A stretch of 64,000 bases of DNA from Cytophagaceae bacterium (lineage in GTDB: Bacteria; Bacteroidota; Bacteroidia; Cytophagales; JAIYAX01). The notes under the pieces are model-generated. The model ran no database searches and had not been told where the DNA came from. It saw only the letters and a list, made by a program, of their open reading frames with translations. Position 1 is the first letter of the stretch, and the number at the start of each line of letters is the position of its first letter. The stretch covers positions 1 through 64,000 of the forward strand of contig JAIYAX010000019.1 in assembly GCA_027488815.1 (NCBI GenBank). The letters run 5' to 3'. The position numbers and the translations under genes are program-made. Below are positions 26,034 through 35,320 of the stretch, one piece after another.

Positions 26034-26312
26034 ATGAGAACCCTCTTACTTACCGCAATCTTTTCAATGGCTGTGGTACTGGCATTTGCTGCCGGCCCTC
26101 AGCTCGAAATCAGATATGTCAACCCTGCTAAAGTGGCTGATGTTGCTTCAAATACCCATGTAGTTCGTGGAGTGAACTACCCTTTGGTTTCCAGTCGTGA
26201 AAGGGCACTTGGTTATTACACAACCATGTATTCCAAGACCAATCAATCCAAAGTGATCATTTATGTGCTAAGCGAGGAGAAAAAGAAAACGGAACTGCTC
26301 GATATGCCTTGA
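26034..26312 (+). CDS. Small exported protein of unknown function
   Basis: A 92-residue protein with a signal peptide (MRTLLLTAIFSMAVVLAFAAG) and a short mature part rich in Val, Tyr and Lys without known domain. It follows ndk by 30 bases in the same direction and is closed by a strong terminator, so it is probably the second gene of the ndk transcript. Confidence 0.65.
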   Translation: MRTLLLTAIFSMAVVLAFAAGPQLEIRYVNPAKVADVASNTHVVRGVNYPLVSSRERALGYYTTMYSKTNQSKVIIYVLSEEKKKTELLDMP

Positions 26313-26318
26313 AACCCA

Positions 26319-26347
26319 TAAAAAAAGCGGCCTGGCCGCTTTTTTTA
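26319..26347. terminator. Bidirectional intrinsic terminator
   Basis: A perfect hairpin, AAAAAAGCGGCC facing GGCCGCTTTTTT, with A and T runs on both sides. It can end the ndk transcript on the plus strand and the nifU-like transcript on the minus strand. Confidence 0.9.
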
Positions 26348-26364
26348 TGTCTCATTTTTAAGAT

Positions 26365-26946
26365 TTAAGCTCCTTCCGCAACCACTTCTGTTACTTCCGG
26401 AACCATTCGCTTCAAAAGGTTTTCAATTCCTGCCTTTAGCGTGATGGTTGAAGAGGGGCATCCGCTGCAACTTCCCTGCAATTTTACTTTTACACGACCA
26501 CTGTCGAAAGAGTGAAAGCTGATCGCTCCTCCGTCACTTTCAACAGCAGGCCTTACGTATTCATCCAAAATTCCCTTGATTCTGGTAACTAACTCATCGT
26601 CCTGCTCGTTCATTTCCGGCTGAGAGGCCAAAAGCCTGACATCAAAAACTGGTGACCCTTCCTCAAGGTATTCACGAATGAATTGCTTGAGTTTTGATAA
26701 GATATTCACCCATTCCTCGTCCGCAGCCTTAGTGATGGTGATGAAATTTGCTGCTATAAAAACTCGCTCGACAAAAGGATAGGTAAAAAGGGCAAGAGCA
26801 AGAGGAGAACTCTGGGCACTTTCCATACTTGGATAATCAACTGCCTCAGCCTCAGGGGTAAGCATGAAATTCACTACGAACTTCATGGAATTCGGATTGG
26901 GGTTGGACTCGGTATATAAATTAACGTAACGCTTGGTCTTCTCCAT
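26365..26946 (-). CDS. NifU-like (Nfu) iron-sulfur carrier protein
   Basis: A 193-residue Nfu-type scaffold. The N-terminal Nfu_N domain (about 7-95) shows 'YTESNPNPNSMKFVVN', and the C-terminal NifU domain (about 115-190) has the cluster-binding motif CSGCPSS. Such proteins hand Fe-S clusters to target enzymes. It works in the same pathway as the IscA-like protein at 34956-35282. It is a single gene convergent with the ndk transcript. Confidence 0.93.
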   Translation of the reverse strand: MEKTKRYVNLYTESNPNPNSMKFVVNFMLTPEAEAVDYPSMESAQSSPLALALFTYPFVERVFIAANFITITKAADEEWVNILSKLKQFIREYLEEGSPVFDVRLLASQPEMNEQDDELVTRIKGILDEYVRPAVESDGGAISFHSFDSGRVKVKLQGSCSGCPSSTITLKAGIENLLKRMVPEVTEVVAEGA

Positions 26947-26991
26947 GTTATTTAGACTGTTTCTACAAAACTAAGGATAAATCCTCTTTGT

Positions 26992-28296
26992 TCAATCGAC
27001 TTCTGCCGGGGGATGCAGAGCGTTTTCACTTTGAGCGATGATAGCGCATACCATTGTATCGCCCGTCACATTGACGACAGTGCGGCACATATCCAAAATT
27101 CGATCTACTGCCAAAATCAACGCAATTCCACTGGTGGGGACTCCGATGCTTTCCAAAACAATCACCAGCATGACCAAACCAGCCCCAGGCACACCAGCAG
27201 AACCAATGGATGCCAAGGTGGCTGTGAGAACGATCATTAACTGATCTGTAAAATCCAATGGGATATTTAATGCCTGAGCGATGAACAAAGCAGCTACGCC
27301 CTGATAGAGGCTGGTACCATCCATGTTAACTGTAGCCCCAAGCGGCAAAACAAAGCTGCAAACCTCCTCTGAGGCACCCATGTTTTTTTCACATCGCTCC
27401 ATGGTCAGTGGCAAAGTGGCATTGGAGGACGATGTGCTAAATGCAAGTAACTGCACCGGTCTGATGGCTCTGAAGTAACGCCCTACGGGAAGTTTAGTAA
27501 ACAGCCTCAACAAAATAGGGTAAACAACAAAAACCATGATGGCCAAGCCTGAAACGACTGTGAGACTATACCAAAACAGGGCAGCCAATAGCTCAAAAGC
27601 TGAGCCCGGGTCATCGCCTGCTATGTCAACGATCAGAGAACCCATCAAAGCAAAAACCCCAATTGGAGCAATTACCATGATAAAATCAACCAGTTTGATG
27701 GTAAGCTCATTAAGTCCGTCAAAAAAAGCGATGACCGGAGCTGCCTTTTCTCTTGGAATGCTGATCAAAGCTACCCCGGCAAGCACAGCAAAGAGTACTA
27801 CCTGTAGCATGGCTGTATTATTGCTAGCTGCAGATACAATGTTGTCAGGGACCATGTCAACTAATGGCTGCAGCGGTGAAATGTCCTTCAGCGACTCAGC
27901 CCCTTCCAATGCCTTGCTTGTATTTTCCCCGAATGTGGCCATGAGCTGATCCCTTGTTTTCTGGGGCAAGGTTTCGCCTGGTCGAATTAAGTTCCCTATG
28001 ACCAGACCAATGGTGATGGCGAGTACCGTTGTAGCCAGATAAATGAAAATGGTTTTACCACCCATTCTGGATAGCTTTTTGACATCGCTCAGGCTGGAAA
28101 CACCTACGATAAGCGAGGCAAGCACCAATGGGAGGGCAATCATTTTGAGCAATCGGACAAAGATGGTCCCAAAAGGCTCAATATAATTAGATGTAAAAGA
28201 AGGTGGCCAACCTTGCCAGGCAGAGATAAAACCCCAGGCAACGCCTAATGCCAATCCGATTAATATCTTCGAATGGAGCGGTATTTTAGTCTTCAT
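26992..28296 (-). CDS. Dicarboxylate/amino acid:cation symporter (GltP/DctA family)
   Basis: A 434-residue inner-membrane carrier of the DAACS family. It contains the serine-rich hairpin motif FSTSSSNATLPLTMERCE, the NMDGTSLYQ motif and 'DRILDMCRTVVNVTGD', which together bind the substrate and sodium or protons. It takes up glutamate, aspartate or C4-dicarboxylates; which one cannot be told from sequence. It ends 45 bases before the nifU-like gene, and aroC lies 22 bases upstream, so it may be in an operon with aroC and batD. Confidence 0.92.
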   Translation of the reverse strand: MKTKIPLHSKILIGLALGVAWGFISAWQGWPPSFTSNYIEPFGTIFVRLLKMIALPLVLASLIVGVSSLSDVKKLSRMGGKTIFIYLATTVLAITIGLVIGNLIRPGETLPQKTRDQLMATFGENTSKALEGAESLKDISPLQPLVDMVPDNIVSAASNNTAMLQVVLFAVLAGVALISIPREKAAPVIAFFDGLNELTIKLVDFIMVIAPIGVFALMGSLIVDIAGDDPGSAFELLAALFWYSLTVVSGLAIMVFVVYPILLRLFTKLPVGRYFRAIRPVQLLAFSTSSSNATLPLTMERCEKNMGASEEVCSFVLPLGATVNMDGTSLYQGVAALFIAQALNIPLDFTDQLMIVLTATLASIGSAGVPGAGLVMLVIVLESIGVPTSGIALILAVDRILDMCRTVVNVTGDTMVCAIIAQSENALHPPAEVD

Positions 28297-28318
28297 AAGG
28301 CCTAAAGGTAAGTGGATT

Positions 28319-29407
28319 TCAATCGATGAGCTGATTTGCCTTGCTCATGGCCCAAAAATCCATCAGCACATGAGCAGTCATCGCCTCCACTATAGGTACA
28401 GCCCGAGGTAGTACGCAGGGATCATGTCGGCCTTTTCCGGTGATGGTGACCTCTGCGGCCTCTTTGTTGACACTCTGCTGTGGCTGTAGCAAGGTGGCAA
28501 CCGGCTTAAAGGCTACCTTAAACAGAATGTCTGCTCCATTGCTGATCCCTCCCTGAATGCCACCTGAGTGGTTTGTAGATGTAACTATTTTTCCCTCCTC
28601 AGTAGTGATAAACCGATCATTTTCCTCACTTCCCTTTTTCTCTGCCCCGGCAAAGCCAGAGCCCATTTCAAAACCTTTACTAGCATTGATGCTCATCATG
28701 GCAAACCCCAGTCTGGCGGACAATTTTTCATACACCGGCTCACCTAGTCCAACCGGCACCCCTTTGACTACCGTGCTGATCACGCCGCCAAGTGTATCCC
28801 CCTGTACCCTTACTTCGTCAATCAGGGCTTCCATTGCTATAGCTGTTTCCTCATGAGGACACCTGATGGCAAAATCATCAATTCGGCTTAGGTCTAGATT
28901 ATCCAAACTTTCCGGCAGGCTTATGCTCCCTACCTTACTCACATAGCTGAAGATCCGAATACCTTGTAAGGCCAGAAACTTTTTAGCGACAGCCCCTGAC
29001 GATACCCTGGCCACTGTTTCCCTTGCTGAACTACGGCCTCCTCCTCTGTGATCTCTGTGGCCATACTTAAGGTCATAGGTATAGTCTGCATGCGAAGGCC
29101 GAAAGGCGGATTTCAAGTAGTCATAATCTGCCGGTCTGGAGTCTTCGTTGGGTACAAAAAGCGTCAAAGGAGCACCGGTTGTTTTTCCCTCAAACCAGCC
29201 TGAAAGAATTTGCACCTGATCTTTCTCAGACCGGGGACTACTCAGCCTGCTTTGCCCGGGTCGGCGGCGGTCAAGCTCTGCTTGTATTTCTTCGATGCTG
29301 ATAGCCAAGCCAGAAGGGCAGCCATCGATCACTACCCCTATGCCCGGTCCATGGGACTCCCCAAAAGTGGTAATCCTCCAATGTAGACCGAAACTGTTAG
29401 AAGCCAT
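28319..29407 (-). CDS. aroC: Chorismate synthase
   Basis: A 362-residue enzyme that turns 5-enolpyruvylshikimate 3-phosphate into chorismate with reduced FMN. Signature segments are all present: GESHGPGIGVVIDGCPSG near the N-terminus, 'GHRDHRGGGRSSARET' and 'TNHSGGIQGGISNG'. Length is typical. Its start overlaps the end of the batD gene by 11 bases, which suggests coupled expression although the roles are unrelated. Confidence 0.97.
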   Translation of the reverse strand: MASNSFGLHWRITTFGESHGPGIGVVIDGCPSGLAISIEEIQAELDRRRPGQSRLSSPRSEKDQVQILSGWFEGKTTGAPLTLFVPNEDSRPADYDYLKSAFRPSHADYTYDLKYGHRDHRGGGRSSARETVARVSSGAVAKKFLALQGIRIFSYVSKVGSISLPESLDNLDLSRIDDFAIRCPHEETAIAMEALIDEVRVQGDTLGGVISTVVKGVPVGLGEPVYEKLSARLGFAMMSINASKGFEMGSGFAGAEKKGSEENDRFITTEEGKIVTSTNHSGGIQGGISNGADILFKVAFKPVATLLQPQQSVNKEAAEVTITGKGRHDPCVLPRAVPIVEAMTAHVLMDFWAMSKANQLID

Positions 29408-30866
29408 GTGGTTTGTTTGCCCGTTTGATCATCATTCCGAGTACCAGAAAAACAGCCAGACCCAGAGCGATGTTGTACCAGACTTTATACTCTTTGGGCT
29501 TCTTCAAACTCACCAGGGTATTACTTTCTTTATCGATGCGTCCATAAAAAGGGCCTAGGTCGCTGTTCTGAATGGCTTTGTCTCTTTGGCTTTGGCCACC
29601 TACCTGCAAAACTGATTTAGGCTGCAATGTATCGTATCGGTTTTTGGAAGTGTTGAAGTAAATCCAGCTAAAGGCCGATGAAAGCGGTATGGTTCCTGGC
29701 TCTTTGGGAGCAATAAAATAGTCAAAGGCCTTAGAACCGGACACATAGCCCTGATTCCGGTTGATGTTTTGCCGGATGTTGGGAGGGTAAACTTCAAAAA
29801 GATCCTGATTGATGATCTGAGGTTCCGGAAGGCTGGAGATGTTACCAATTCCGGTAATTTTAATGGTGAAAGGGAGTGCTTTACCAGCTGTAGCAGAGGA
29901 ACTTACGCCGGCATCTTCCAGCTTGAAAACTCCAACGGCAACCTGATCTTTAAGTGGGTGAGGAGGCAAGGCTTTCACCCTGACAACTTTGGTTCTGGTA
30001 TTGAACATTTTGAAATCCTGCTGCCGGTTGGTGCTGAAAAAAGAGGGGTTTTTAGCCACTTTGTACTTAATCATGTTTAGCCCAACAGCAGGAAAGCGAA
30101 CATCCTCTACGCTTAAAGGAAAAAAATCGGCCTCGTAGATTTTATACTGCACATAAGGCTTACCATTCATTACGACAGGCACCCTGGTGATTTCAGAAAT
30201 ATTAAAGTTTTCTTCCCAGCAATTTTTAGGTTTTACCTTTTTGAGGATATCCCCCAGTTGTGTGGTCAGGTCATAAAACTGCATTTCTGCTCGGTTCGTT
30301 TCCGACACATAAAAGGCCAATTCAACATGAAACCCTTCTCCTACATAGACCTGGTCTTTACTCGTGCTCAATGAGAAAAAAGCGTCATCCTTAACCTCAA
30401 CAAACTCTGTCGGGGCTGTTTTTCGACCAAAAAACTCTTCGAAAATATCATCGCCAAAAGGGTTATTGGCATTTCTCTGTCTGGGAGGGCCAACCGTTAC
30501 ACTCATCCCGGTAATCTTCAGGGTCTTATCATTAACTGTGATACTGAAGTCAGGTATGGTAAATGTGCCCTCCTTCGTCGGTTGGTAGTTTTGAATGATG
30601 CTTTGGGTCACACTCACCTTGTTATTCATGATGTTGGTTGAGGTCTGTGATGAGGTACCCACTTTATTAAAAGAGCGGATTTCTGGAAAACCAGAGTAAC
30701 TTTTGATGCTCTCGTTGCTCACGGTCAGGGTGATGGTAAACACATCGTTCAAGGCAATGTTTCGGTTACCCAATGTCACTTTGGCCTCCTGAGAAAAACA
30801 TAGACCTGGAATCAGTACCAGAAGGGTGTAAATAACAGACTTAGCGTGTAGTGTTACCGCTTTCAT
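29397..30866 (-). CDS. batD: BatD family protein (Bacteroides aerotolerance operon type)
   Basis: A 489-residue protein with a signal peptide (to about residue 25, ending CFSQ), several immunoglobulin-like beta domains and a C-terminal membrane helix (about 462-480). Sequences such as 'TLGNRNIALNDVFTITLTVS' and 'QNYQPTKEGTFTIPDFSITV' are typical of the BatD/oxygen-tolerance family. In other Bacteroidota it neighbours BatA, BatB, BatC and a MoxR ATPase; none is present here, so this may be a solitary paralog. It overlaps aroC. Confidence 0.9.
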   Translation of the reverse strand: MKAVTLHAKSVIYTLLVLIPGLCFSQEAKVTLGNRNIALNDVFTITLTVSNESIKSYSGFPEIRSFNKVGTSSQTSTNIMNNKVSVTQSIIQNYQPTKEGTFTIPDFSITVNDKTLKITGMSVTVGPPRQRNANNPFGDDIFEEFFGRKTAPTEFVEVKDDAFFSLSTSKDQVYVGEGFHVELAFYVSETNRAEMQFYDLTTQLGDILKKVKPKNCWEENFNISEITRVPVVMNGKPYVQYKIYEADFFPLSVEDVRFPAVGLNMIKYKVAKNPSFFSTNRQQDFKMFNTRTKVVRVKALPPHPLKDQVAVGVFKLEDAGVSSSATAGKALPFTIKITGIGNISSLPEPQIINQDLFEVYPPNIRQNINRNQGYVSGSKAFDYFIAPKEPGTIPLSSAFSWIYFNTSKNRYDTLQPKSVLQVGGQSQRDKAIQNSDLGPFYGRIDKESNTLVSLKKPKEYKVWYNIALGLAVFLVLGMMIKRANKPHGF

Positions 30867-31196
30867 TCGACAAGTAGACTCTATTCAATTGCAAATTAAA
30901 CAAATCATAAGGCCATGAAGCTACCGCTGATCACATAAAACAGGCTTTTCCAGCCGCATACTTCATCTTTAAATCACATCGGTTTCATTTCAATTGATCT
31001 GATTATTCAATAATTGCTTCTGTCCAAAGAAGATCGCTCTGATAGAATTTTCCCAAGCTCTGGGAAATCGAAAGCACCTCTTATCAGGAGATTTTGCTTT
31101 AAGGGCCAGACGTATCCGCTAACAGCTGAATAAGCCCTTTTGAAAACAAGGATATTCTGTCGATGTTTGAAGGTGTATTAAAAAAGGTATTGGAAG
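30867..31196. other. 330-bp divergent intergenic region
   Basis: No gene is seen here. A perfect 7-bp inverted repeat (TTTCCCA / TGGGAAA, 31049-31067) has no T-run and is not a terminator; it could be an operator. The promoter at 31139-31169 lies inside the region. Codons of short open frames here are not gene-like. Confidence 0.6.
31139..31169 (+). promoter_or_regulatory. Probable promoter of the epimerase gene
   Basis: TTTG at 31139-31142, 19 bases, then GATGTTTG at 31162-31169. Spacing is exact; the -7 box differs from TAnnTTTG at its first base. It predicts a leader of about 20 bases before the ATG at 31197. Confidence 0.5.
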
Positions 31197-32159
31197 ATGA
31201 ATTTCCATGGTGAAAGAATATTGGTGATTGGAGCAAACGGTCAGTTGGGTACCGAACTGGTTGAAGCTCTGGCCGGAAGGTATGGAGAAGCCGCTGTCTT
31301 GGCTTGTGATGTAAGCCCCAGCTCAAAAACGGATTATCAGGGGCCCTACAAGCAACTGGATGTTTTGGATAAGGATCGGCTTTTTGAGATCATGAAGCAG
31401 GGCCAGTTTACACAAGTATATCACCTTGCAGCACTGCTATCCGCACGTGGGGAGCAGCAAAGAGATTATGCCTGGAAGCTCAATATGGAAGGCTTGTTTC
31501 ATGTACTGGACGGGGCACTTCAATTTTCAGTAGGAAGGGTATTCTGGCCAAGCTCCATTGCTGCCTTTGGACCTACCACGCCCAGGCACCAAACGCCCCA
31601 GCACACCATCATGGAACCTACCACAGTCTATGGCATCAGCAAGCAGGCAGGTGAGCAATGGTGCTCCTACTATTGCCAGAAAATGGGTGTCGACGTGCGC
31701 AGCCTTCGTTACCCTGGACTGATAGGTTACAAAAGCTTGCCTGGCGGGGGTACCACGGACTACGCAGTGGATATTTATCATAAAGCACTGACAGAGGGGA
31801 AGTACGCCTGTTTTCTGAAAAAGGACACCTACCTGCCCATGATGTATATGCCTGATGCGCTTAAAGCCACGCTCGACCTCATGCATGCAGATGGCAGCAG
31901 AATAAAGATCAGAACCAGTTACAACCTGGGAGGCATGAGTTTTAGCCCCGAAGAAGTGGCCCAGTCCATACGAAAAGAAATACCTGACTTCAGCATCTCC
32001 TATGAACCTGACTTTCGCCAGTCCATTGCAGACTCATGGCCTGCAAGTATTGACGACAGCAAAGCACAACAAGACTGGGACTGGAAAGCAGAGTTTGATT
32101 TAGATGCCATGACACGTGATATGCTAAAACAATTAGGCCCCAGGTACAAAAAACAATAA
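31197..32159 (+). CDS. NAD-dependent epimerase/dehydratase, L-threonine 3-dehydrogenase-like (short-chain type)
   Basis: A 320-residue extended short-chain dehydrogenase. The Rossmann motif is VIGANGQLGTEL, and the catalytic YxxxK is in 'TVYGISKQAGE'. The stretch 'RYPGLIGYKSLPGGGTTDYA' is characteristic of the UDP-galactose-epimerase-like L-threonine 3-dehydrogenases of Bacteroidota and eukaryotes, which oxidise threonine to 2-amino-3-ketobutyrate. The KBL ligase partner gene is not in the window. A different sugar or amino-acid substrate is possible. Confidence 0.85.
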   Translation: MNFHGERILVIGANGQLGTELVEALAGRYGEAAVLACDVSPSSKTDYQGPYKQLDVLDKDRLFEIMKQGQFTQVYHLAALLSARGEQQRDYAWKLNMEGLFHVLDGALQFSVGRVFWPSSIAAFGPTTPRHQTPQHTIMEPTTVYGISKQAGEQWCSYYCQKMGVDVRSLRYPGLIGYKSLPGGGTTDYAVDIYHKALTEGKYACFLKKDTYLPMMYMPDALKATLDLMHADGSRIKIRTSYNLGGMSFSPEEVAQSIRKEIPDFSISYEPDFRQSIADSWPASIDDSKAQQDWDWKAEFDLDAMTRDMLKQLGPRYKKQ

Positions 32160-32193
32160 ATAGATTGCATCACACAATGAACCTAAACTAACG

Positions 32194-33867
32194 ATGTCGA
32201 ACAATCAAACCGAAAACTGGGGGTCACGAATAGGACTGATCCTGGCGATGGCGGGAAATGCAGTAGGGTTGGGTAACTTTCTGAGATTTCCGGTACAGGC
32301 AGTCCAAAATGGTGGGGGTGCATTCATCATACCTTACATCATCTGCTTTTTACTCATGGGTATTCCTCTGCTCTGGATCGAATGGTCCATGGGCCGGTTT
32401 GGTGGAAGAAAAGGAAATCACTCGACTCCATTTATCCTCGATGGCATGGATAAAAGGAGTTTTTGGAAATACATCGGTGTTTTTGGGATTTTTACCAATG
32501 TGGCTGTAGCTGCCTACTATTGCTATCTGGAGAGTTGGACCTTATCCTACATTTATCATTCAATGATCGGCACTTTCAGAGGCATGGACCAGGGCTCTGT
32601 AGCCAATTTTTTTGCCGACTATGTCAATATCGAAACCACTACCTCTGGAATACCCTATGAGGCTATATGGTTTTTCCTGCTTTGTTTGTTTTTAAACACC
32701 TACATCCTATCCAAAGGCCTGAGTGGCGGGGTAGAGAAAGCAGCCAAAATAGGGATGCCTCTTTTAATCATCTTCGGTTTGTTTCTGGCCTATAAAGGGA
32801 TCACCCTTACCGCAGGAAAAGAGGGTGCAATCTATGATGGCACTTTGGGGTTGAATTTTCTCTGGTCACCAAATTTTGACACATTATGGAACCCGAAAGT
32901 GTGGCTTGCTGCAGCAGGACAAATTTTCTTTACCCTCTCCGTAGGCATGGGAACCATACAGTGCTATGCCTCCTATGTCCGCCAGAAAGACGACATCGCT
33001 CTGAATGCCATGTCGGCAGGATGGATGAATGAGTTTGTTGAAGTGGTATTGGGCTCTTCGATCCTCATCCCGATTGCGGTTGGCTATCTTGGAATAGATA
33101 AAGTAGTAGAACTGACTGCCTCCGGTGGTCTGGGCCTTGGCTTCCGTACCATGCCTTTTTTGTTTCAGCAGTGGGGCGTTGTATTGGGTACCGTAGCCGG
33201 TGTCTCATTTTTTGGCTTGCTGTTTTTTGCGGGTATTACATCCTCTCTTGCTATGGGTACACCCTGGATGGGTTTTATGAAAGATGAATTCAACTGGAAC
33301 AGGCAAAAAGGTGCATGGTCTTTTGGATTGATCGTTTTGGCATTAGGTCTACCTACCGTTATCTTTTTTAACGAAGGCGTTTTTGATGAATATGATTACT
33401 GGGCTGGAACAGTTTCGCTGGTCGTTTTTGCCTTGGCTGAAACCATTCTGTTTGCCTGGATCTTTGGGATGGACAAAGGCTGGAAAGAGATTACCGATGG
33501 CGCAGAAATCAAGGTTCCTATCTTTTACAAGTTCGTTATAAAGTACATCACCACCTCATTGCTTCTGTTTGTATTTATCGGATCGCTATGCAATCCGGCA
33601 GGAGGTGACTGGGCAGGAGCTTTTCAAAGCCTCTTGGCTGGTCAGGGATGGCCATTTGATCATGGCTCTATCATCGCACAAATCAGCAACATGGGCTTAA
33701 ATCAGCAAATAGCCGCTGCAACTGATCCGTTGATGATACAAGCCCTTGAGAATAAACGCTTTTACATCAACCTGTCCAGAACGATTTTACTTGCTGTATT
33801 CCTGGGTACTACCTATCTGGTGTACATTGCTTACCAACGCAGAGTGGCCAGTGGCCGAATTAACTAA
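32194..33867 (+). CDS. Sodium-dependent transporter of the NSS (SNF) family
   Basis: A 557-residue inner-membrane symporter with about twelve helices of LeuT fold. Helix 1 carries the sodium and substrate site in 'ILAMAGNAVGLGNFLRFP', followed by 'GGGAFIIPY'. NSS proteins import amino acids or related amines with sodium. The next gene, 11 bases on, encodes a 35-residue protein like MetS, the small subunit of the methionine importer MetPS, so an amino-acid substrate such as methionine or alanine is plausible. Confidence 0.92.
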   Translation: MSNNQTENWGSRIGLILAMAGNAVGLGNFLRFPVQAVQNGGGAFIIPYIICFLLMGIPLLWIEWSMGRFGGRKGNHSTPFILDGMDKRSFWKYIGVFGIFTNVAVAAYYCYLESWTLSYIYHSMIGTFRGMDQGSVANFFADYVNIETTTSGIPYEAIWFFLLCLFLNTYILSKGLSGGVEKAAKIGMPLLIIFGLFLAYKGITLTAGKEGAIYDGTLGLNFLWSPNFDTLWNPKVWLAAAGQIFFTLSVGMGTIQCYASYVRQKDDIALNAMSAGWMNEFVEVVLGSSILIPIAVGYLGIDKVVELTASGGLGLGFRTMPFLFQQWGVVLGTVAGVSFFGLLFFAGITSSLAMGTPWMGFMKDEFNWNRQKGAWSFGLIVLALGLPTVIFFNEGVFDEYDYWAGTVSLVVFALAETILFAWIFGMDKGWKEITDGAEIKVPIFYKFVIKYITTSLLLFVFIGSLCNPAGGDWAGAFQSLLAGQGWPFDHGSIIAQISNMGLNQQIAAATDPLMIQALENKRFYINLSRTILLAVFLGTTYLVYIAYQRRVASGRIN

Positions 33868-33878
33868 GTTTAGAAAGA

Positions 33879-33986
33879 ATGGAAACCAACGCTCTGATCA
33901 TGATGCTGAGTACCCAACTGGTGGTGACCGGCTTTACCCTTTATTTTTTCTACAGGGTTCTGTTTCATAAACCACCGGAAGAGTAA
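33879..33986 (+). CDS. MetS-like small subunit of NSS transporter (35 residues)
   Basis: A very short gene starting 11 bases after the NSS transporter stop. The product has one membrane helix (about residues 6-28, ending FYRVLFHKPPEE) and nothing else. Position, size and shape match the MetS family of small NSS-transporter subunits, in which the small protein is needed for activity of the large one. The reading frame is tight: it ends 12 bases before the next gene. Confidence 0.75.
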   Translation: METNALIMMLSTQLVVTGFTLYFFYRVLFHKPPEE

Positions 33987-33998
33987 ACTTGATTAAAG

Positions 33999-34925
33999 GT
34001 GTGGCGTAAGCTGATCAACCTGCTGCGGGATGAATATGGCTACTCTGCCTCACAGGCAAGGGGTGTCATTGCCCTTTTTGGGCTTATAATCATCATTTTA
34101 CTCATACCGGCCGCCTGGAGCCTGATAAAGCCAAAACTGGTCTATCACGAATCGGAAAAGAAACTGATTGAAGGTGACAGGCAAGCTTTGGAGGCTTTTT
34201 TTAAAGAGAGCGGTGCATACAAATCTGGCAAGCCTGATAACTTTCGTAATGAGAAGGAGCAGAAAAAGTTCTACCCTTTCAACCCCAATCGAGATAGCCG
34301 TGATGCTTTGGTCAATGCCGGACTACCAACCTACCTTGCTGAACGTATCTTAAAGTACCGGGAAAAGGGAGGCAAATTCAAAAAAGCCGATGACCTTGGA
34401 AAACTCTATGGCATGAGCCCGGGTCTTTTTGCTCAGCTTAAGCCTTTTATCAGGCTGGAAACTCCCGATACTGTTTCTGCCAAGCCAGAGTTGAAGTCAG
34501 CCAAGGCCATGCCAGCTAAACCAATTCCTTTGGTCAATTTAAACATGGCAGATACTATCCTGTTAGAGTCACTCAGAGGCGTCGGAGCCAAGACCGCCTC
34601 ACGCATCGTTCGATACCGTGACCGGTTGGGCGGCTTTCACAACTTGAACCAGTTAAAAGAAATTTTTGGCATCGACTCTACGATGTTTTCAGCCATTAGA
34701 ACACAGTGTGAAGTGGATACGGTTACCTCCCCAATAAGAAAAATTTCTATGTCCGAGGTAGAGCTGGATGCCTTATCACTCCACCCCTACATCAGCCGCA
34801 GACAAGCCGGAATTCTGTTGGCCTGGAGGAGGCAGAGGGGTATTAAAAATGGGAATGACCTGATTTTATCTAAAGCTCTAAGTGCTGAAGAAGCGAAAAG
34901 GCTGGAGCCTTATCTGATCTTTTAA
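33999..34925 (+). CDS. Membrane-anchored helix-hairpin-helix protein (ComEA-like)
   Basis: A 308-residue protein starting with GTG at 33999; no suitable ATG is near. One membrane helix (about 20-42) is followed by three helix-hairpin-helix segments: 'NAGLPTYLAERILKYREKGG', then 'LRGVGAKTASRIVRYRDRLG', and a third near the C-terminus. Such HhH proteins bind DNA non-specifically; ComEA acts in DNA uptake. The repeats also resemble the Bacteroidota 'HhH motif' family with three units. DNA binding outside the inner membrane is inferred. Confidence 0.85.
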   Translation: MWRKLINLLRDEYGYSASQARGVIALFGLIIIILLIPAAWSLIKPKLVYHESEKKLIEGDRQALEAFFKESGAYKSGKPDNFRNEKEQKKFYPFNPNRDSRDALVNAGLPTYLAERILKYREKGGKFKKADDLGKLYGMSPGLFAQLKPFIRLETPDTVSAKPELKSAKAMPAKPIPLVNLNMADTILLESLRGVGAKTASRIVRYRDRLGGFHNLNQLKEIFGIDSTMFSAIRTQCEVDTVTSPIRKISMSEVELDALSLHPYISRRQAGILLAWRRQRGIKNGNDLILSKALSAEEAKRLEPYLIF

Positions 34926-34955
34926 TATCGTAATTGAAAGGGAAAAAACTGATCC

Positions 34956-35282
34956 TCAAACCGCAAAACTCTCCCCACAGCCGCAGGTGCGGGTAGCATT
35001 GGGATTGATGAACTGGAAACCCTTGCCATTGAGCCCGTCAGAAAACTCGAGTGTAGTACCCAGCAGGTAAAGCAAGCTTTTTTTATCTACCAGAATTTTC
35101 ACTCCCTTGTCTTCAAAAACCTGATCTCCGGGGGTAGTATGATCATCAAAGCCCAGATCATACATCAGACCTGAACAGCCACCGCCTTTCACCGATACCC
35201 TGATGTTGTGGATCTCAGAGTACCCTTCCTGCTTACGCAGCTGGATGATTCGTTCTTTTGCTTTATCGCTTACCTGTATCAT
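34956..35282 (-). CDS. IscA/HesB-type iron-sulfur carrier (A-type)
   Basis: A 108-residue A-type carrier with the three conserved cysteines: one in GGGCSGLMYDLGF and two in TRTCGCGESF at the C-terminus. It delivers Fe-S clusters to apoproteins. The ATG at 35282 (MIQVSDKAKERI) gives the usual family start; an ATG three codons upstream is the alternative. It follows the 137-residue gene by about 30 bases. Confidence 0.93.
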   Translation of the reverse strand: MIQVSDKAKERIIQLRKQEGYSEIHNIRVSVKGGGCSGLMYDLGFDDHTTPGDQVFEDKGVKILVDKKSLLYLLGTTLEFSDGLNGKGFQFINPNATRTCGCGESFAV

Positions 35283-35320
35283 GGTGTGCATGGATTAAAA
35301 CTGGTGTTTGTGTCGACTAA

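Noticed and set aside
31049-31067. Inverted repeat TTTCCCA/TGGGAAA as a terminator
   Set aside because: No T-run on either strand and no gene end nearby; at most an operator.
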